64,000 nucleotides of DNA from Paracoccus amoyensis (GTDB lineage Bacteria > Pseudomonadota > Alphaproteobacteria > Rhodobacterales > Rhodobacteraceae). The stretch covers positions 186,001-250,000 of the forward strand of contig NZ_JACOQL010000004.1 of the NCBI RefSeq assembly GCF_014490725.1, written 5' to 3'. The notes below the pieces were generated by a model, which did not search any database, had not been told where the DNA came from, and saw nothing but the letters and a program-made list of their open reading frames with translations. A program made the translations under genes and the position numbers. Position 1 is the stretch's first letter. Each line of letters starts with the position of its first letter. This document shows, one piece after another, positions 1-8,642 of this stretch.

Positions 1-395
1 ACCGCGTTCCCGACGACAAGCTAAGTGCAAATCCGAAATGTGGCACTTGCGGTGCTGCATTGATGCCGGGCAAGCCGGTGGCCATCGATTTCAGGACGCT
101 GGAAAAGGCTGCGAAAACCGACGAGGTCGCGTTGATGGTCGATTTCTGGGCGCCGTGGTGTGGTCCATGTCGCGCGATGGCCCCCGAATTTGAAAAGGCG
201 GCCCTGAGCCTGAAAGGAAAGATGCGTTTGGCCAAGATCGACACGCAGGCCTATCCGCAAACATCATCACGATGGAATATCCGTGGCATCCCCGCGCTGA
301 TCGTCTTTCGTAACAGCCGAGAGATCGCCCGCGAAGCAGGTGCACGGCCCGCCGCCGATATCGTCCGCTTTGGTGATGCCGCCGCCCGGTCGTAA
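1..395 (+). CDS. trxC: Thioredoxin 2 (TrxC), 5' end outside the window
   Basis: This is a cytoplasmic thiol-disulfide reductase of the zinc-binding thioredoxin-2 type. The frame is open from base 3 to a TAA at 393-395. The first codons give a CGTC motif (bases 39-50), the second half of the N-terminal zinc-binding pair of TrxC; the first CxxC lies beyond the window edge. The redox site WCGPC follows in the thioredoxin fold, then the conserved cis-proline segment GIPALIVF. The apparent start TTG/ATG at 60-65 is internal, because the zinc-finger residues are encoded upstream of it. It runs toward tRNA-Ala, about 60 bases downstream. Confidence 0.93.
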   Translation, partial: RVPDDKLSANPKCGTCGAALMPGKPVAIDFRTLEKAAKTDEVALMVDFWAPWCGPCRAMAPEFEKAALSLKGKMRLAKIDTQAYPQTSSRWNIRGIPALIVFRNSREIAREAGARPAADIVRFGDAAARS

Positions 396-458
396 CGCAT
401 CCCCACCGTTCTGGACCCTTCTTGACAAGGTCTCCAAGCAGGGCCAAAAAAAGCAGAT

Positions 459-534
459 GGGGCCGTAGCTCAGTTGGTAGAGCGCGTCGTTCGCAATGAC
501 GAGGCCAGGGGTTCGATTCCCCTCGGCTCCACCA
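459..534 (+). tRNA. tRNA-Ala(CGC), CCA encoded
   Basis: All four arms can be folded: acceptor GGGGCCG with CGGCTCC, anticodon stem CGTCG with TGACG, and T stem AGGGG with CCCCT around TTCGATT. The seven-base loop TTCGCAA gives anticodon CGC, which reads GCG. The G3-U70 pair that alanyl-tRNA synthetase recognises is present. The genomic CCA is at 532-534. A TTGACA-like -35 box lies at 422-427. Near-copies of its 3' end matter for the island hypothesis given in the findings. Confidence 0.95.
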
Positions 535-671
535 GTTAATACGCAAAAGTTCGCGATAAAATTACGCGGCATCAAGATACTAGGGAATATTTATATCTAG
601 CGATCGCGCGACTTTCTTCGTTTTTTGCTACATAGTTAGCTATTGCACGGCCGTAATTTGAGACATTCTGA

Positions 672-764
672 GTGACAGCGACAGAGCTCGGCAACCGATG
701 CGCCTTCCTCGCCCCTCTTCAGAATGACCGCCGTCTGCGCTTCCGAGAACTTCAATGCCTTCAC
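672..764 (-). pseudogene. IS3-family transposase OrfA relic (N-terminal fragment)
   Basis: The minus-strand frame contains KALKFSEAQTAVILKRGEEG followed by ASVAELCR. That is the helix-turn-helix start of an IS3-group OrfA (family form: K.SKFS.AQ..FILKQ.EEGTPVAEICRK). The similarity stops after about 30 residues and the frame continues into unrelated sequence. No OrfB and no matching inverted repeats are visible. It is a decayed fragment lying just beyond tRNA-Ala, opposite in orientation to the second relic at 862. Confidence 0.65.
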
Positions 765-861
765 CGTCTTCTGCTCCTCTCCCCGCCGGGAAATGCTAGC
801 CGAAAACTCCGGTTTCAAGCGATCCAGTTTTCAAGGGGCAGAGCAAACCTGAGGACGGATT

Positions 862-918
862 ATGAAGCGAATGAGATTCACGAACGAACAGATCATCGGG
901 ATCCCGGGCGAGCATGAG
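862..918 (+). pseudogene. Second IS3-family OrfA relic (first ~19 codons)
   Basis: The frame opens with MKRMRFTNEQIIGIPGEHE, the characteristic N-terminus of IS407/IS511-like OrfA proteins (MKRxRFTEEQIIGVLxEHE). A GAGGA-type ribosome site precedes the ATG. The resemblance breaks at about base 918, and the remaining open frame to 1095 does not look like transposase. It differs from the 672-764 relic in subgroup and strand, so at least two separate insertions have decayed here. Confidence 0.65.
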
Positions 919-1314
919 GTTCGGCCCCGTGCGCATGGCAAGGCATACATCGCCGTTCAGACCGGCGGAGCGGCAGAAGGGGGCGGAAGGGTGTCGGGAA
1001 GATGGTGGTATACGCGTGACATCCTTATGGTGCGAATGATGATCTCGCTACCAGAAACGAGGAGGCCATCGCATTCCATCCTTAGTGCAATCTAACGCAC
1101 CTGAGCATCAAGTTTGGGATCGAGGCCCGACTGTTCAACCGCGACACGTTCGGAAACGGAGGCGCTTATCGCTGACGGTCGTATGCAGGCATGGCGACTA
1201 CCTCAGCGTTCCGGCGCTTCCAACAGGACCGGAGCTGACGTGACGACACCGGCCGAATCGCTGGCTCGGCCGCCCGTCATCGTGAGGCCGATCATCTGAG
1301 AGCGCCGTTTTGCG
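919..1314. other. Gene-poor stretch with no supported gene
   Basis: Only short frames without recognisable domains occur here, such as 862-1095 past the OrfA head and 1114-1299. No good ribosome site or family motif was seen. It is best read as degraded DNA between the IS relics and the end of the catabolic operon. No clear U-tailed terminator for the operon was found in it. Confidence 0.5.
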
Positions 1315-2094
1315 TTAGCAAAGGAAATCCGTCAGTGCCGCATTGAAGCGCGTGGCGGATTCGACATTGACGATATGGCGGCCCGGAAGGATCAGGTGCC
1401 GCCCGTCGCGCGCGCCTTGGGCGATCGCCGCAAGATTGGCCGGCGGACAAACGGGATCGTCCGCGCCAGAGATCGCCAGAAGCGGACGTGTGATCTGATC
1501 CATCCCGTCGCGCAGATCGGCACACGCAAGTGCCGCGCAGGCCCCCAAATAACCGTCCGTCGATGTCGCGGCAAAGCTGGTCAGGATCGCCTCGACGGCC
1601 TTGGGGCGTCGCTGTCGAAAATCCGGCGTGAACCAGCGTTCTTCTGTTGCCGCAAGCTGCGCGTTAAGGCCGTTTTGCTGCACCTCTGCGATCCGGGCAT
1701 CCCATCCCTCGGGCGTGCCGATCCGCGCGGCGGTGGCGCAGACCACAATCCGGTCGAGCCGCGCGCCCGCGTTGATTGCCAGCCATTGCGCGGTCAGCCC
1801 GCCGATGGACAGGCCGCAGAAATGCGTGCGCTCGATTGCCAGCGTATCCAGCAACGTCAGCACATCGGCGCCCAGATCGGCCAGGCTGTAAGGGGGCGGT
1901 GGCGCCGACGACAGGCCGTGGCCGCGGCGGTCATAGCGCAGGATGCGGAATTCGCGTGCCAGGCCTTCGACCTGGGCATCCCACATCTGCATGTCGGTGC
2001 CCAAGGAATTGCAGAGGGTCAGCCATGGCCGGTCCCCTGCCGGCCCGTCGATACGGTAGTGAAGGCGATGGGTCGGCAGGGTCAGATAGGGCAT
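1315..2094 (-). CDS. pcaD: 3-oxoadipate enol-lactonase (PcaD), alpha/beta hydrolase
   Basis: It hydrolyses 3-oxoadipate enol-lactone to 3-oxoadipate, the step where the catechol and protocatechuate branches have merged. The 259-residue protein is full length for the family. The nucleophile elbow GLSIGG puts Ser at residue 96. The acid is likely the Asp in GADDP, and the base the His in GRHIVNVE near the C-terminus. It is the last gene of the cat-ben operon: its ATG lies one base past the TGA of the transporter gene upstream, so the two are probably translationally coupled. Substrate assignment rests on context plus family similarity. Confidence 0.9.
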   Translation of the reverse strand: MPYLTLPTHRLHYRIDGPAGDRPWLTLCNSLGTDMQMWDAQVEGLAREFRILRYDRRGHGLSSAPPPPYSLADLGADVLTLLDTLAIERTHFCGLSIGGLTAQWLAINAGARLDRIVVCATAARIGTPEGWDARIAEVQQNGLNAQLAATEERWFTPDFRQRRPKAVEAILTSFAATSTDGYLGACAALACADLRDGMDQITRPLLAISGADDPVCPPANLAAIAQGARDGRHLILPGRHIVNVESATRFNAALTDFLC

Positions 2095-2095
2095 G

Positions 2096-3478
2096 TCAGG
2101 CTTTCACGACCGGAGTGTCGGCGGATGATGCCGGCTGTTGGCCTTGCATGGCCGTGGCGGGCAGGCTGGTCGCGTTGTTGCGGGCGTTGCTCAGCGCATA
2201 GACCAGCATTGCCACGGCTGCGATGGCTGCAGGGATCGCGAAGATCAGGAAGTTCTGACCCAGCGGCAGCCCTTGTGCCAGCAAGAGCCCGCCGATCGTC
2301 GGCCCGACGATGGCGCCGATCCGGCCCACGCCCGAGGCCCAGCCCAGCCCGGTCGAACGGACCGACAGGTTGTAAAGCTGCGCGACACTGGCATAGAGCA
2401 GGATCTGCGTGCCGATGGTCGTGGCCCCGGCGATGAAGACCAGCCCGAACAGGATTGCAGGCACCGGGTTCATGCCGATCAGCGCGATGGACAGTGCGGC
2501 GGCGGCGAAATAGCCGACGACGACCTTGGGCAGCCCCAGCCGGTCGCCCAGCCAGCCGCCGGCCACCGCGCCGGCCATGCCGCCGAAATTCAGCGCAAAC
2601 AGGCTCAGCAGGCTGGCGCGTTCGGCATAGCCGGCTTCCTGCAGGACCTTGGGCAGCCAGGAGGACAGCAGATAGACCAGCAGCAGGCAGCAGAAGAACG
2701 AGGCCCACAGCATGGCCGTCGGCAGGGCGCGGCCATGGCGGAACAGCTCGGTGACCGAGGCGGAGACGCCCTTGCTTTCGCTGAAGACCAGCCGGTCATC
2801 GGCGGCCAGCGGCATATCGGGATTGACCTTGGCGAAGATGCGCCGGGCTTCGTCCTGCTTGCCCTGACGGATCAGGAAACCCAGCGATTCCGGTAGCTTC
2901 CACAGCACCAGCGGGAACAGCACCAAAGGAACGGCGGCGATATAGAACATCGGTTTCCAGCCGAATTCGGGGATGATGCCGATCCCCAGCCCGGCGGCGA
3001 CCATGCCGCCCACCGAATAGCCCGAGAACATCAGCGCCACCATGGTGCCGCGCAGGCGCTTGGGGGCGTATTCGTTCATCAGCGCGACGGCGTTGGGCAT
3101 CAGCCCGCCGCAGCCCAGGCCGGCAATGAAGCGGAAGATCTTGAACTGCTCGGGCGTATTGGCAAAGCCGGTCAGCACGGTGGCCGAGGTGAACAGCACG
3201 AAGCTGATGGCCACGCCTTTCTTGCGGCCGATCCGGTCGGCCAGCGACCCCAGCCCCAACGCCCCGAACATCATCCCGAACAGCGCCCAGGCCTGCAACG
3301 CACCGGCCTGCGGCTTGGTCAGCCCCCATTCGGTGATCAGCGTCGGCAGCACGGTGCCGGCGACGAAGACGTCATAGCCGTCCACCACCAGCAGCACACC
3401 GCATAATGCGACCACCATCCATTGAAATCGTCCGAATGGGCTTCGGTCGATGGCCTCGGTCACGTCTATATTACGCAT
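2096..3478 (-). CDS. benK: Aromatic acid:H+ symporter, MFS (BenK/PcaK type)
   Basis: This inner-membrane carrier of 460 residues with twelve predicted helices belongs to the AAHS family. The DGYDVFVAG segment in helix 1 is the family's essential acidic motif, and the loop 2-3 MFS signature appears as GLGSLADRIGRKKG. An upstream in-frame ATG at 3502 exists, but a GGGAGG ribosome site lies between it and the ATG at 3478, so the latter is taken as start. Position after benD points to benzoate uptake; cis,cis-muconate or protocatechuate transport cannot be excluded from sequence alone. Confidence 0.85.
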   Translation of the reverse strand: MRNIDVTEAIDRSPFGRFQWMVVALCGVLLVVDGYDVFVAGTVLPTLITEWGLTKPQAGALQAWALFGMMFGALGLGSLADRIGRKKGVAISFVLFTSATVLTGFANTPEQFKIFRFIAGLGCGGLMPNAVALMNEYAPKRLRGTMVALMFSGYSVGGMVAAGLGIGIIPEFGWKPMFYIAAVPLVLFPLVLWKLPESLGFLIRQGKQDEARRIFAKVNPDMPLAADDRLVFSESKGVSASVTELFRHGRALPTAMLWASFFCCLLLVYLLSSWLPKVLQEAGYAERASLLSLFALNFGGMAGAVAGGWLGDRLGLPKVVVGYFAAAALSIALIGMNPVPAILFGLVFIAGATTIGTQILLYASVAQLYNLSVRSTGLGWASGVGRIGAIVGPTIGGLLLAQGLPLGQNFLIFAIPAAIAAVAMLVYALSNARNNATSLPATAMQGQQPASSADTPVVKA

Positions 3479-3513
3479 TTCTTTTCCTCCCTGGTTTTTC
3501 ATTGAACTGACGC

Positions 3514-4299
3514 TCAGCCGGTGTCGCCACCGGCGACCGGCAGGATGGTGCCGGTGATGTAGGAGGCCTCGTCCGAGGCCAGGAACAGGATCGGCGCTGC
3601 CTGTTCGTCGATAGAACCGTAGCGGTGCATGAAGGCCGATTGCTTCACCTGGCCCACGACCTCGGCCATCCAGGCCTTTTCGGCCGCGCTGTCGCCTTCG
3701 GCATTGCGGGGGATGCGGCGCGGCGGGGCCTCGGTGCCGCCGGGCGCGGTGGCAACCACGCGGATATTCTGGCCGGCCAATTCCATCGCCAGCGATTGGG
3801 TGATGGCGTTAATGCCACCCTTCGCGGCCGAATAGGGCACCCGGTAGATGCCGCGCGTCGCATTGGACGAGACATTGACGATCGCCCCGCCTCCCCGCGC
3901 CAGCAGATGCGGCAGAACGGCGCGGCAGCAAAACAGCGTCGGCATCAAGGATCGGCGGATCTCGGCCTCGATCTGGTCGGGCTGGAATTCGGCATAGGGG
4001 CGCATGCGGATCGCGCCGCCGACATTGTTGATGAGGATGTCGATGCCGCCAAAGCGGTCGGCGGCGGCGCGCATCGCGGCTTCGCAGCCGTCCCAGCTTT
4101 CCAGATCGGCGTTGAAGCCGGCGGCGTTTTCGCCGGCCTCGGCCGCCACCTCTGCCACGAAATCGGCGCGGTCGACCAGCAGCACCCGGCCGCCTTCGGC
4201 GGCGGCGCGCAGGGCCACGGCGCGCCCGATCCCCTGGGCCGCGCCGGTGACAACCAGCACCTTGCCGGCAAAGCGCCCGGCGAAGACAGGCCCGCTCAT
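3514..4299 (-). CDS. benD: Benzoate cis-diol dehydrogenase (BenD), SDR
   Basis: It oxidises 1,2-dihydroxycyclohexa-3,5-diene-1-carboxylate to catechol with loss of CO2, reducing NAD+. The 261-residue short-chain dehydrogenase shows the dinucleotide motif TGAAQGIG near residue 19, NNVGG, a serine in VNVSSN, and the catalytic YSAAK. Its ATG overlaps the TGA of benC (ATGA, 4296-4299). It sits directly after the dioxygenase genes, as in benABCD clusters, which supports the substrate over the many other SDR roles. Confidence 0.92.
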   Translation of the reverse strand: MSGPVFAGRFAGKVLVVTGAAQGIGRAVALRAAAEGGRVLLVDRADFVAEVAAEAGENAAGFNADLESWDGCEAAMRAAADRFGGIDILINNVGGAIRMRPYAEFQPDQIEAEIRRSLMPTLFCCRAVLPHLLARGGGAIVNVSSNATRGIYRVPYSAAKGGINAITQSLAMELAGQNIRVVATAPGGTEAPPRRIPRNAEGDSAAEKAWMAEVVGQVKQSAFMHRYGSIDEQAAPILFLASDEASYITGTILPVAGGDTG

Positions 4300-5324
4300 G
4301 CCGAGGCCCGCAGGGGTTCATTGGGGGTGAATTTCTCGTAATGGAAGCTGGCGGGCTTGACGCCGTTTTCGTCCAGATAGTGGCGCACGGCATCGACCAT
4401 CGGGGGCGGCCCGCACAGATAGACATCGACCGCGCCCGCCGCCAGCATGTCTTCGGGCATGTGCTGGGTGACCCAGCCCTTGCGCGGGTGATCGGACGCT
4501 GCATCCGCCACCACGGTGGCATGTGTGAAGTTCGGCAGACGGTCCGCATAGGCGGCCAGTTCGTCGACCAGCACCAGATCCAGATCGCGGGTCACGCCGT
4601 AGATCAGGTGGATCTGGCGCTGCGATCCGGCGCGGGCCAGCACTTCCAGCATCGACAGGAAGGGCGCAAGGCCGGTGCCCCCCGCCAGAAACAGCAGCGG
4701 GCCATCGCCGTCGCGCAGATAGAAGCTGCCCATCGGGCCGGTCAGCGTCAGTTGGTCTCCGGCCTTGGCGCGGGCCAGCCAACTGCTCATCAGCCCGTCC
4801 GGGATCTTCTTGATGAGAAAGCCCAGCTGCGCAGCGCCCGGTGCGCTGCTGAAGGAATAGGAGCGGTGCGACCCGCTGCCCGGCACCTCGATGTTGACAT
4901 ATTGTCCGGGCAGGAAGGCGGGGGCGGTGGTTGCGTCCGCAACCGCCAGTTCCAGCACCACCGCCGCGTCGTGATGGGGTGCGACGCGGGTGACGGTGGT
5001 GGCGAAGGATTGCTGGCCGGTCTTGCAGGCCTGCGAGGTCGTCGGCACCGAGATCACGCAATCCGATGACGGAATCATCTGGCAGGTCAGGACCAACCCT
5101 TCTTCGGCCTCGTCCTCGGTCAGGGCGTCTTCGATATAGTCGTCACCCATGTCATAGGCGCCGCTTTCGGCGCGGCATTTGCAGGTGCCGCACACACCGT
5201 CCGAGCAATCCATGGGCAGGTTGATCTTGTTGCGATAGGCTGCATCAAGGACCTTCTCCCCTTTCTTGCAGTCGACGAAACGGGTGATGCCGTCTTCGAA
5301 GTTCAATGCGATCCGGTAGCACAT
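4296..5324 (-). CDS. benC: Benzoate 1,2-dioxygenase reductase component (BenC)
   Basis: It passes electrons from NADH to the BenAB oxygenase. The 342-residue protein starts with a plant-type [2Fe-2S] ferredoxin domain, with Cys40, Cys45, Cys48 and a fourth Cys in LTCQ near residue 80. An FAD domain (RSYSFSS) and an NAD domain (LAGGTGLAPFLSML, CGPPPMVDA) follow. An AAGGAGGAAG ribosome site lies just before the ATG. It is followed by benD with a four-base overlap. Confidence 0.95.
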   Translation of the reverse strand: MCYRIALNFEDGITRFVDCKKGEKVLDAAYRNKINLPMDCSDGVCGTCKCRAESGAYDMGDDYIEDALTEDEAEEGLVLTCQMIPSSDCVISVPTTSQACKTGQQSFATTVTRVAPHHDAAVVLELAVADATTAPAFLPGQYVNIEVPGSGSHRSYSFSSAPGAAQLGFLIKKIPDGLMSSWLARAKAGDQLTLTGPMGSFYLRDGDGPLLFLAGGTGLAPFLSMLEVLARAGSQRQIHLIYGVTRDLDLVLVDELAAYADRLPNFTHATVVADAASDHPRKGWVTQHMPEDMLAAGAVDVYLCGPPPMVDAVRHYLDENGVKPASFHYEKFTPNEPLRASA

Positions 5325-5359
5325 GGCTTCCTCCTTGCGATTGTGCCGAATGGAACCGG

Positions 5360-5872
5360 TCAGACGTGATAGACGTCGATGACCTGGCGGATGTAGTCGT
5401 TCTTCAGGATGATCTTCTTGGCCGCGATCAGCAGGCTGCCGCCGTCGCGCCGAAGGGTCACGAAGATGGTTCCGAAGAACTGATCTGTGGTCTTGTAGCG
5501 ATGGTTGAGGGTGTGGAAGTTGTAGCGGACATCGACCTCGTCGCCGCGATCCGCGATCACCTCGACATTCAGGACGGCGTGGCTGGTGCGCGGTTCCGGC
5601 GTAGAGGCGCCCGAACGTTCGGTCTTGATGCGGAAGACGCGATCCTCCAACCCGCCGCGGTCGGGATAATAGATCAGCGAGATCTGCGATTGCGGATCGT
5701 CGGTCGGCTGGTCGTTGTCATCCCAGGACGGCATCCAATAAGAGGCGTCGGGCGCATAGCAGGTCAGCCAATCGTCCCATTCGCGGTCGTCCAGCAGGCG
5801 CGCCTCGCGATACAGGAAGGCGCAGATGGCGTCATAGCCGATGGCGGCGTTGATGGTGCTGTCGAGGCTCAT
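5360..5872 (-). CDS. benB: Benzoate 1,2-dioxygenase small subunit (BenB)
   Basis: This is the beta subunit of the ring-hydroxylating dioxygenase. It has structural rather than catalytic work in the alpha3beta3 oxygenase. The 170-residue protein carries the family's [18 protein letters not shown] block and [11 protein letters not shown]. Its ATG overlaps the benA stop codon as ATGA, the usual coupling for subunits made in equal amounts. Length and order match benABC operons. Confidence 0.95.
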   Translation of the reverse strand: MSLDSTINAAIGYDAICAFLYREARLLDDREWDDWLTCYAPDASYWMPSWDDNDQPTDDPQSQISLIYYPDRGGLEDRVFRIKTERSGASTPEPRTSHAVLNVEVIADRGDEVDVRYNFHTLNHRYKTTDQFFGTIFVTLRRDGGSLLIAAKKIILKNDYIRQVIDVYHV

Positions 5873-7221
5873 GCTGCTTCTCCCGTTTTCTCGGCGGCGA
5901 GGGCGTCGCGCATGACGCGGGCCCAGTATTCGTGCTGGACGACGAACAGCCCCTCATCCTCGCTGCGCTCGCCCGAGATCAGCGGCTTCAGCCCCATGCG
6001 GGTGGCATTGTCGTCGGGGCCGTGGATCCACAGCGGCGCGCCACGCGACATGTCGTTCCACAGCGGCGCGGCATAGGCGGTCTGGCAGGCACGGAATTCT
6101 TCCAGATCGTCCGAGGTGCCCATGCCCGAGACGTTGAAGAAATCCTCGTATTGGCGGATGCGGTTGGCGCGGTCTTGGGCGCTTTCACCCTTGGGGGCGA
6201 AGCAGAAGATGGTGACTTCGGTCTTCTCGACCGACAGCGGCCGCACGACCCGGATCTGGGTGCTGAACTGGTCCATCAGGAACACGTTCGGATAGAGGCA
6301 GAGGTTTCGGGTCTGGTTGACGATGAAGCCGGCTTTCTCCTCGCCCAGGCGGGCGACGATTTCGTCGCGGCGGTTGAAGACGGGACGGACCTCGGGATTG
6401 GTGGTGTTGGTCCACAGCAGGATATGGCCGTTGTCGAAGCCGTAGACGCCGGCGACGGATTTGCTCCAGCTATTGGCATCGACGGCCTTGGTGCCGGTTT
6501 CCTTGCGGCGGTCCATGGTGGTCGCATAGTTCCAGTGGACCGAACTGACGTGATAGCCGTCGCAGCCGTTTTCCATCTGCAACTTCCAGTTGCCGTCATA
6601 GATATAGGTGGAATTGCCGCGCAACACCTCCAGACCTTCAGGGGCCTGATCGACGATCTGGTCGATGATGGTGGTGGTCTCTCCCAGATAATCTTCCAAC
6701 GGTGCGACATCGGGGTTCAGGCTGCCGAACAGAAAGCCGCGATAGCTTTCGAAGCGCGCCACCTTGGTCAGGTCATGCGAGCCGTCGGTGTTGAACTGAT
6801 CGGGATATTGCGTGGTCTTGGCGTCTTTGACCTTCAAGAGCTTGCCCGCGTTCGAGAAGGTCCAGCCATGGAACGGGCAGGTGAAGCTGCCCTTGTTGCC
6901 CTGCTTGCGGCGGCACAGCATGGCCCCCTTATGGGCGCAGGCATTGATGACGGCGTTCAGTGTGCCGGTCTTGTCGCGGGTGATGACGATGGGCTGACGG
7001 CCGATCCAGGTCGTGTAGTAGTCGTTGATTTCCGGGATCTGGCTTTCATGGGCCAGATAGACCCAGTTGCCTTCGAAGATGTGCTTCATCTCAAGTTCAT
7101 AGAGATCCTCGTTGGTGAAGATATCGCGGCGGCAACGGTAGAGGCCGGCTTCGGCATCATCCTGCACGGCAACGGCCAGCAGATGATCCAGATCGCGGGC
7201 TTTTTCGATGATCGCGGACAT
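5869..7221 (-). CDS. benA: Benzoate 1,2-dioxygenase large subunit (BenA)
   Basis: This catalytic alpha subunit inserts both atoms of O2 into benzoate to give the cis-diol acid. At 450 residues it has a Rieske site CAH (Cys95, His97) and CPFH (Cys115, His118). The mononuclear iron site lies in [12 protein letters not shown], with Asp221 bridging and His224 and His229 as ligands. An in-frame codon at 7269 would add 16 residues, but a GGAGAA-type ribosome site directly precedes the ATG at 7221. It lies 118 bases downstream of catA with no separate operator seen in the gap. Specificity for benzoate rather than substituted benzoates is inferred from the neighbours. Confidence 0.94.
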   Translation of the reverse strand: MSAIIEKARDLDHLLAVAVQDDAEAGLYRCRRDIFTNEDLYELEMKHIFEGNWVYLAHESQIPEINDYYTTWIGRQPIVITRDKTGTLNAVINACAHKGAMLCRRKQGNKGSFTCPFHGWTFSNAGKLLKVKDAKTTQYPDQFNTDGSHDLTKVARFESYRGFLFGSLNPDVAPLEDYLGETTTIIDQIVDQAPEGLEVLRGNSTYIYDGNWKLQMENGCDGYHVSSVHWNYATTMDRRKETGTKAVDANSWSKSVAGVYGFDNGHILLWTNTTNPEVRPVFNRRDEIVARLGEEKAGFIVNQTRNLCLYPNVFLMDQFSTQIRVVRPLSVEKTEVTIFCFAPKGESAQDRANRIRQYEDFFNVSGMGTSDDLEEFRACQTAYAAPLWNDMSRGAPLWIHGPDDNATRMGLKPLISGERSEDEGLFVVQHEYWARVMRDALAAEKTGEAA

Positions 7222-7339
7222 GAGTTCTCCTTCCCCAGGGGATGCGCTTGCGCGTCGGGCCCCTGCCATGTGTCGGTGATGAAAGATCGGGTGGGTGGTC
7301 CGGGCGGCGGCTTTCAGGCGATCGCCCGGCGTTCACAGA

Positions 7340-8278
7340 TCAGGCGGCGGCGCGGCGGCGCTGTTCGTTGATCTGGTTGTCGACACCATCGACCAGGGCA
7401 GTCAGATACATGTCGAAGGTGATTTCGGCGAAGGGACCTTCCAGGTTGTTGGCGCGGATGCTGGCCTCGTCGCTGCGTTCGACCACATGGGGCACCAGCC
7501 CCTCGCGGGTCGCATAGGCGAAATCGTCGTTGATCAGCGGGTCGCCTTCGATATTGATCTGGGTGGTCAGCTTGCGGTGATCGGGTGCGCTGATGAACAG
7601 ATGGATATGCGCCGGACGCTGGCCGTGGCGGCCAAGCGCCGTCAGCAGTTTTTCGGTCGGGCTGCCGGGCGGGACGCCATAGCCGCTGGGCAGGATGCTG
7701 CGGAATTTATAGCGGCCCTGATCGTCGGCGATGATGGTGCGGCGCATGTTGAAGTCGGATTGCAGCCCGGTCGGGTCGAAATGCGAATAGAAGCCGCGGG
7801 TGTCGCAATGCCAGACCTCGACCTGGGCACCGGGCAGGGGCTTGCCGTCCGAACCGTGGACGGTGCCGTGCATGATCAGCGTATGGCCGTTGGTGTCGCG
7901 GCCGTCATCCAGCCGGGCAAAGCCGTGTTCGACCGGCGCGCCGGCCACATAAAGCGGGCCTTCGATGGTGCGAGGGGTCGGGTTCTCGATCCCCAGATCG
8001 GCGTCGATGGCGTCGAGACGCTCGTCGATGAAATGATCGAGGCCCAGACCGGGCGAGACCAGTCCAGCCTGCCCATTGGCGCCCAGATCGTTCAGCCAGG
8101 CCACGCCGGTCCAATATTCGTCTGGGGTGATGTTCAGGTCGTCGATGGCCCGAAACAGGTCGGACATCAGCCGATGGGTGATCTGCTTCATGCGGGGATT
8201 GCCCTCGCTGTTGTTCATCCCGCTGAGCTCGTTCAGGAATTCCTGCACATCGGGGCGGTTGAAAATCTTGACGGTCAT
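7340..8278 (-). CDS. catA: Catechol 1,2-dioxygenase (CatA)
   Basis: It cleaves catechol between the hydroxyls to cis,cis-muconate using non-haem Fe(III). The 312-residue protein has all four iron ligands at canonical positions: Tyr164 (RGFY), Tyr200 (LPSGY), His224 and His226 (RPAHIH). An N-terminal helical dimerisation domain precedes the catalytic domain. The frame is open to 8356, but the GGAGGAGG site just before 8278 fixes the start there. It follows catC by 67 bases in the same operon. Confidence 0.96.
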   Translation of the reverse strand: MTVKIFNRPDVQEFLNELSGMNNSEGNPRMKQITHRLMSDLFRAIDDLNITPDEYWTGVAWLNDLGANGQAGLVSPGLGLDHFIDERLDAIDADLGIENPTPRTIEGPLYVAGAPVEHGFARLDDGRDTNGHTLIMHGTVHGSDGKPLPGAQVEVWHCDTRGFYSHFDPTGLQSDFNMRRTIIADDQGRYKFRSILPSGYGVPPGSPTEKLLTALGRHGQRPAHIHLFISAPDHRKLTTQINIEGDPLINDDFAYATREGLVPHVVERSDEASIRANNLEGPFAEITFDMYLTALVDGVDNQINEQRRRAAA

Positions 8279-8345
8279 GGGTTCCTCCTCCTGGATTCGT
8301 TTTGAAACTGGGCGGGACCGTGTCTGGAGTCCCGTTGGGTCGTGG

Positions 8346-8642
8346 TTAGCTGTCATCCTCGCGGATGGCGGACGGATGGCGCAGCATCGGCGTTACCTTG
8401 ATCTCCATGAACGGAAACAAGGGCAGGGCGGACAGGATCTCGTGCAGTTCGGCATTGTCGCGCACGTCGAAGATGCTGACATTCGCGTAATGCCCGGCCA
8501 CGCGCCAAATGTGGCGCCATTTGCCCTGGCGTTGCAGATCCTGCGAATAGGCCTTCTCGCGGGCCAGGATGTCGGCCCGTTCAGCGGCTGGCAGATCCTG
8601 CGGGATCTTCACGTCCATGGTGACATGATACAGCATCGTCAT
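8346..8642 (-). CDS. catC: Muconolactone isomerase (CatC)
   Basis: This enzyme converts (+)-muconolactone to 3-oxoadipate enol-lactone, the substrate of pcaD in the same operon. It is a 98-residue protein, the size expected for this small decameric enzyme, beginning MTMLYHVTMDVKIP and containing the conserved LPLFPFMEIKVTPM C-terminal strand. The start codon overlaps the catB stop (ATGA). The longer frame up to 8843 is only read-through inside catB. Confidence 0.94.
   Translation of the reverse strand: MTMLYHVTMDVKIPQDLPAAERADILAREKAYSQDLQRQGKWRHIWRVAGHYANVSIFDVRDNAELHEILSALPLFPFMEIKVTPMLRHPSAIREDDS

Noticed and set aside
5932..7371. 479-residue plus-strand frame
   Set aside because: It is antisense to benA; no family signature.
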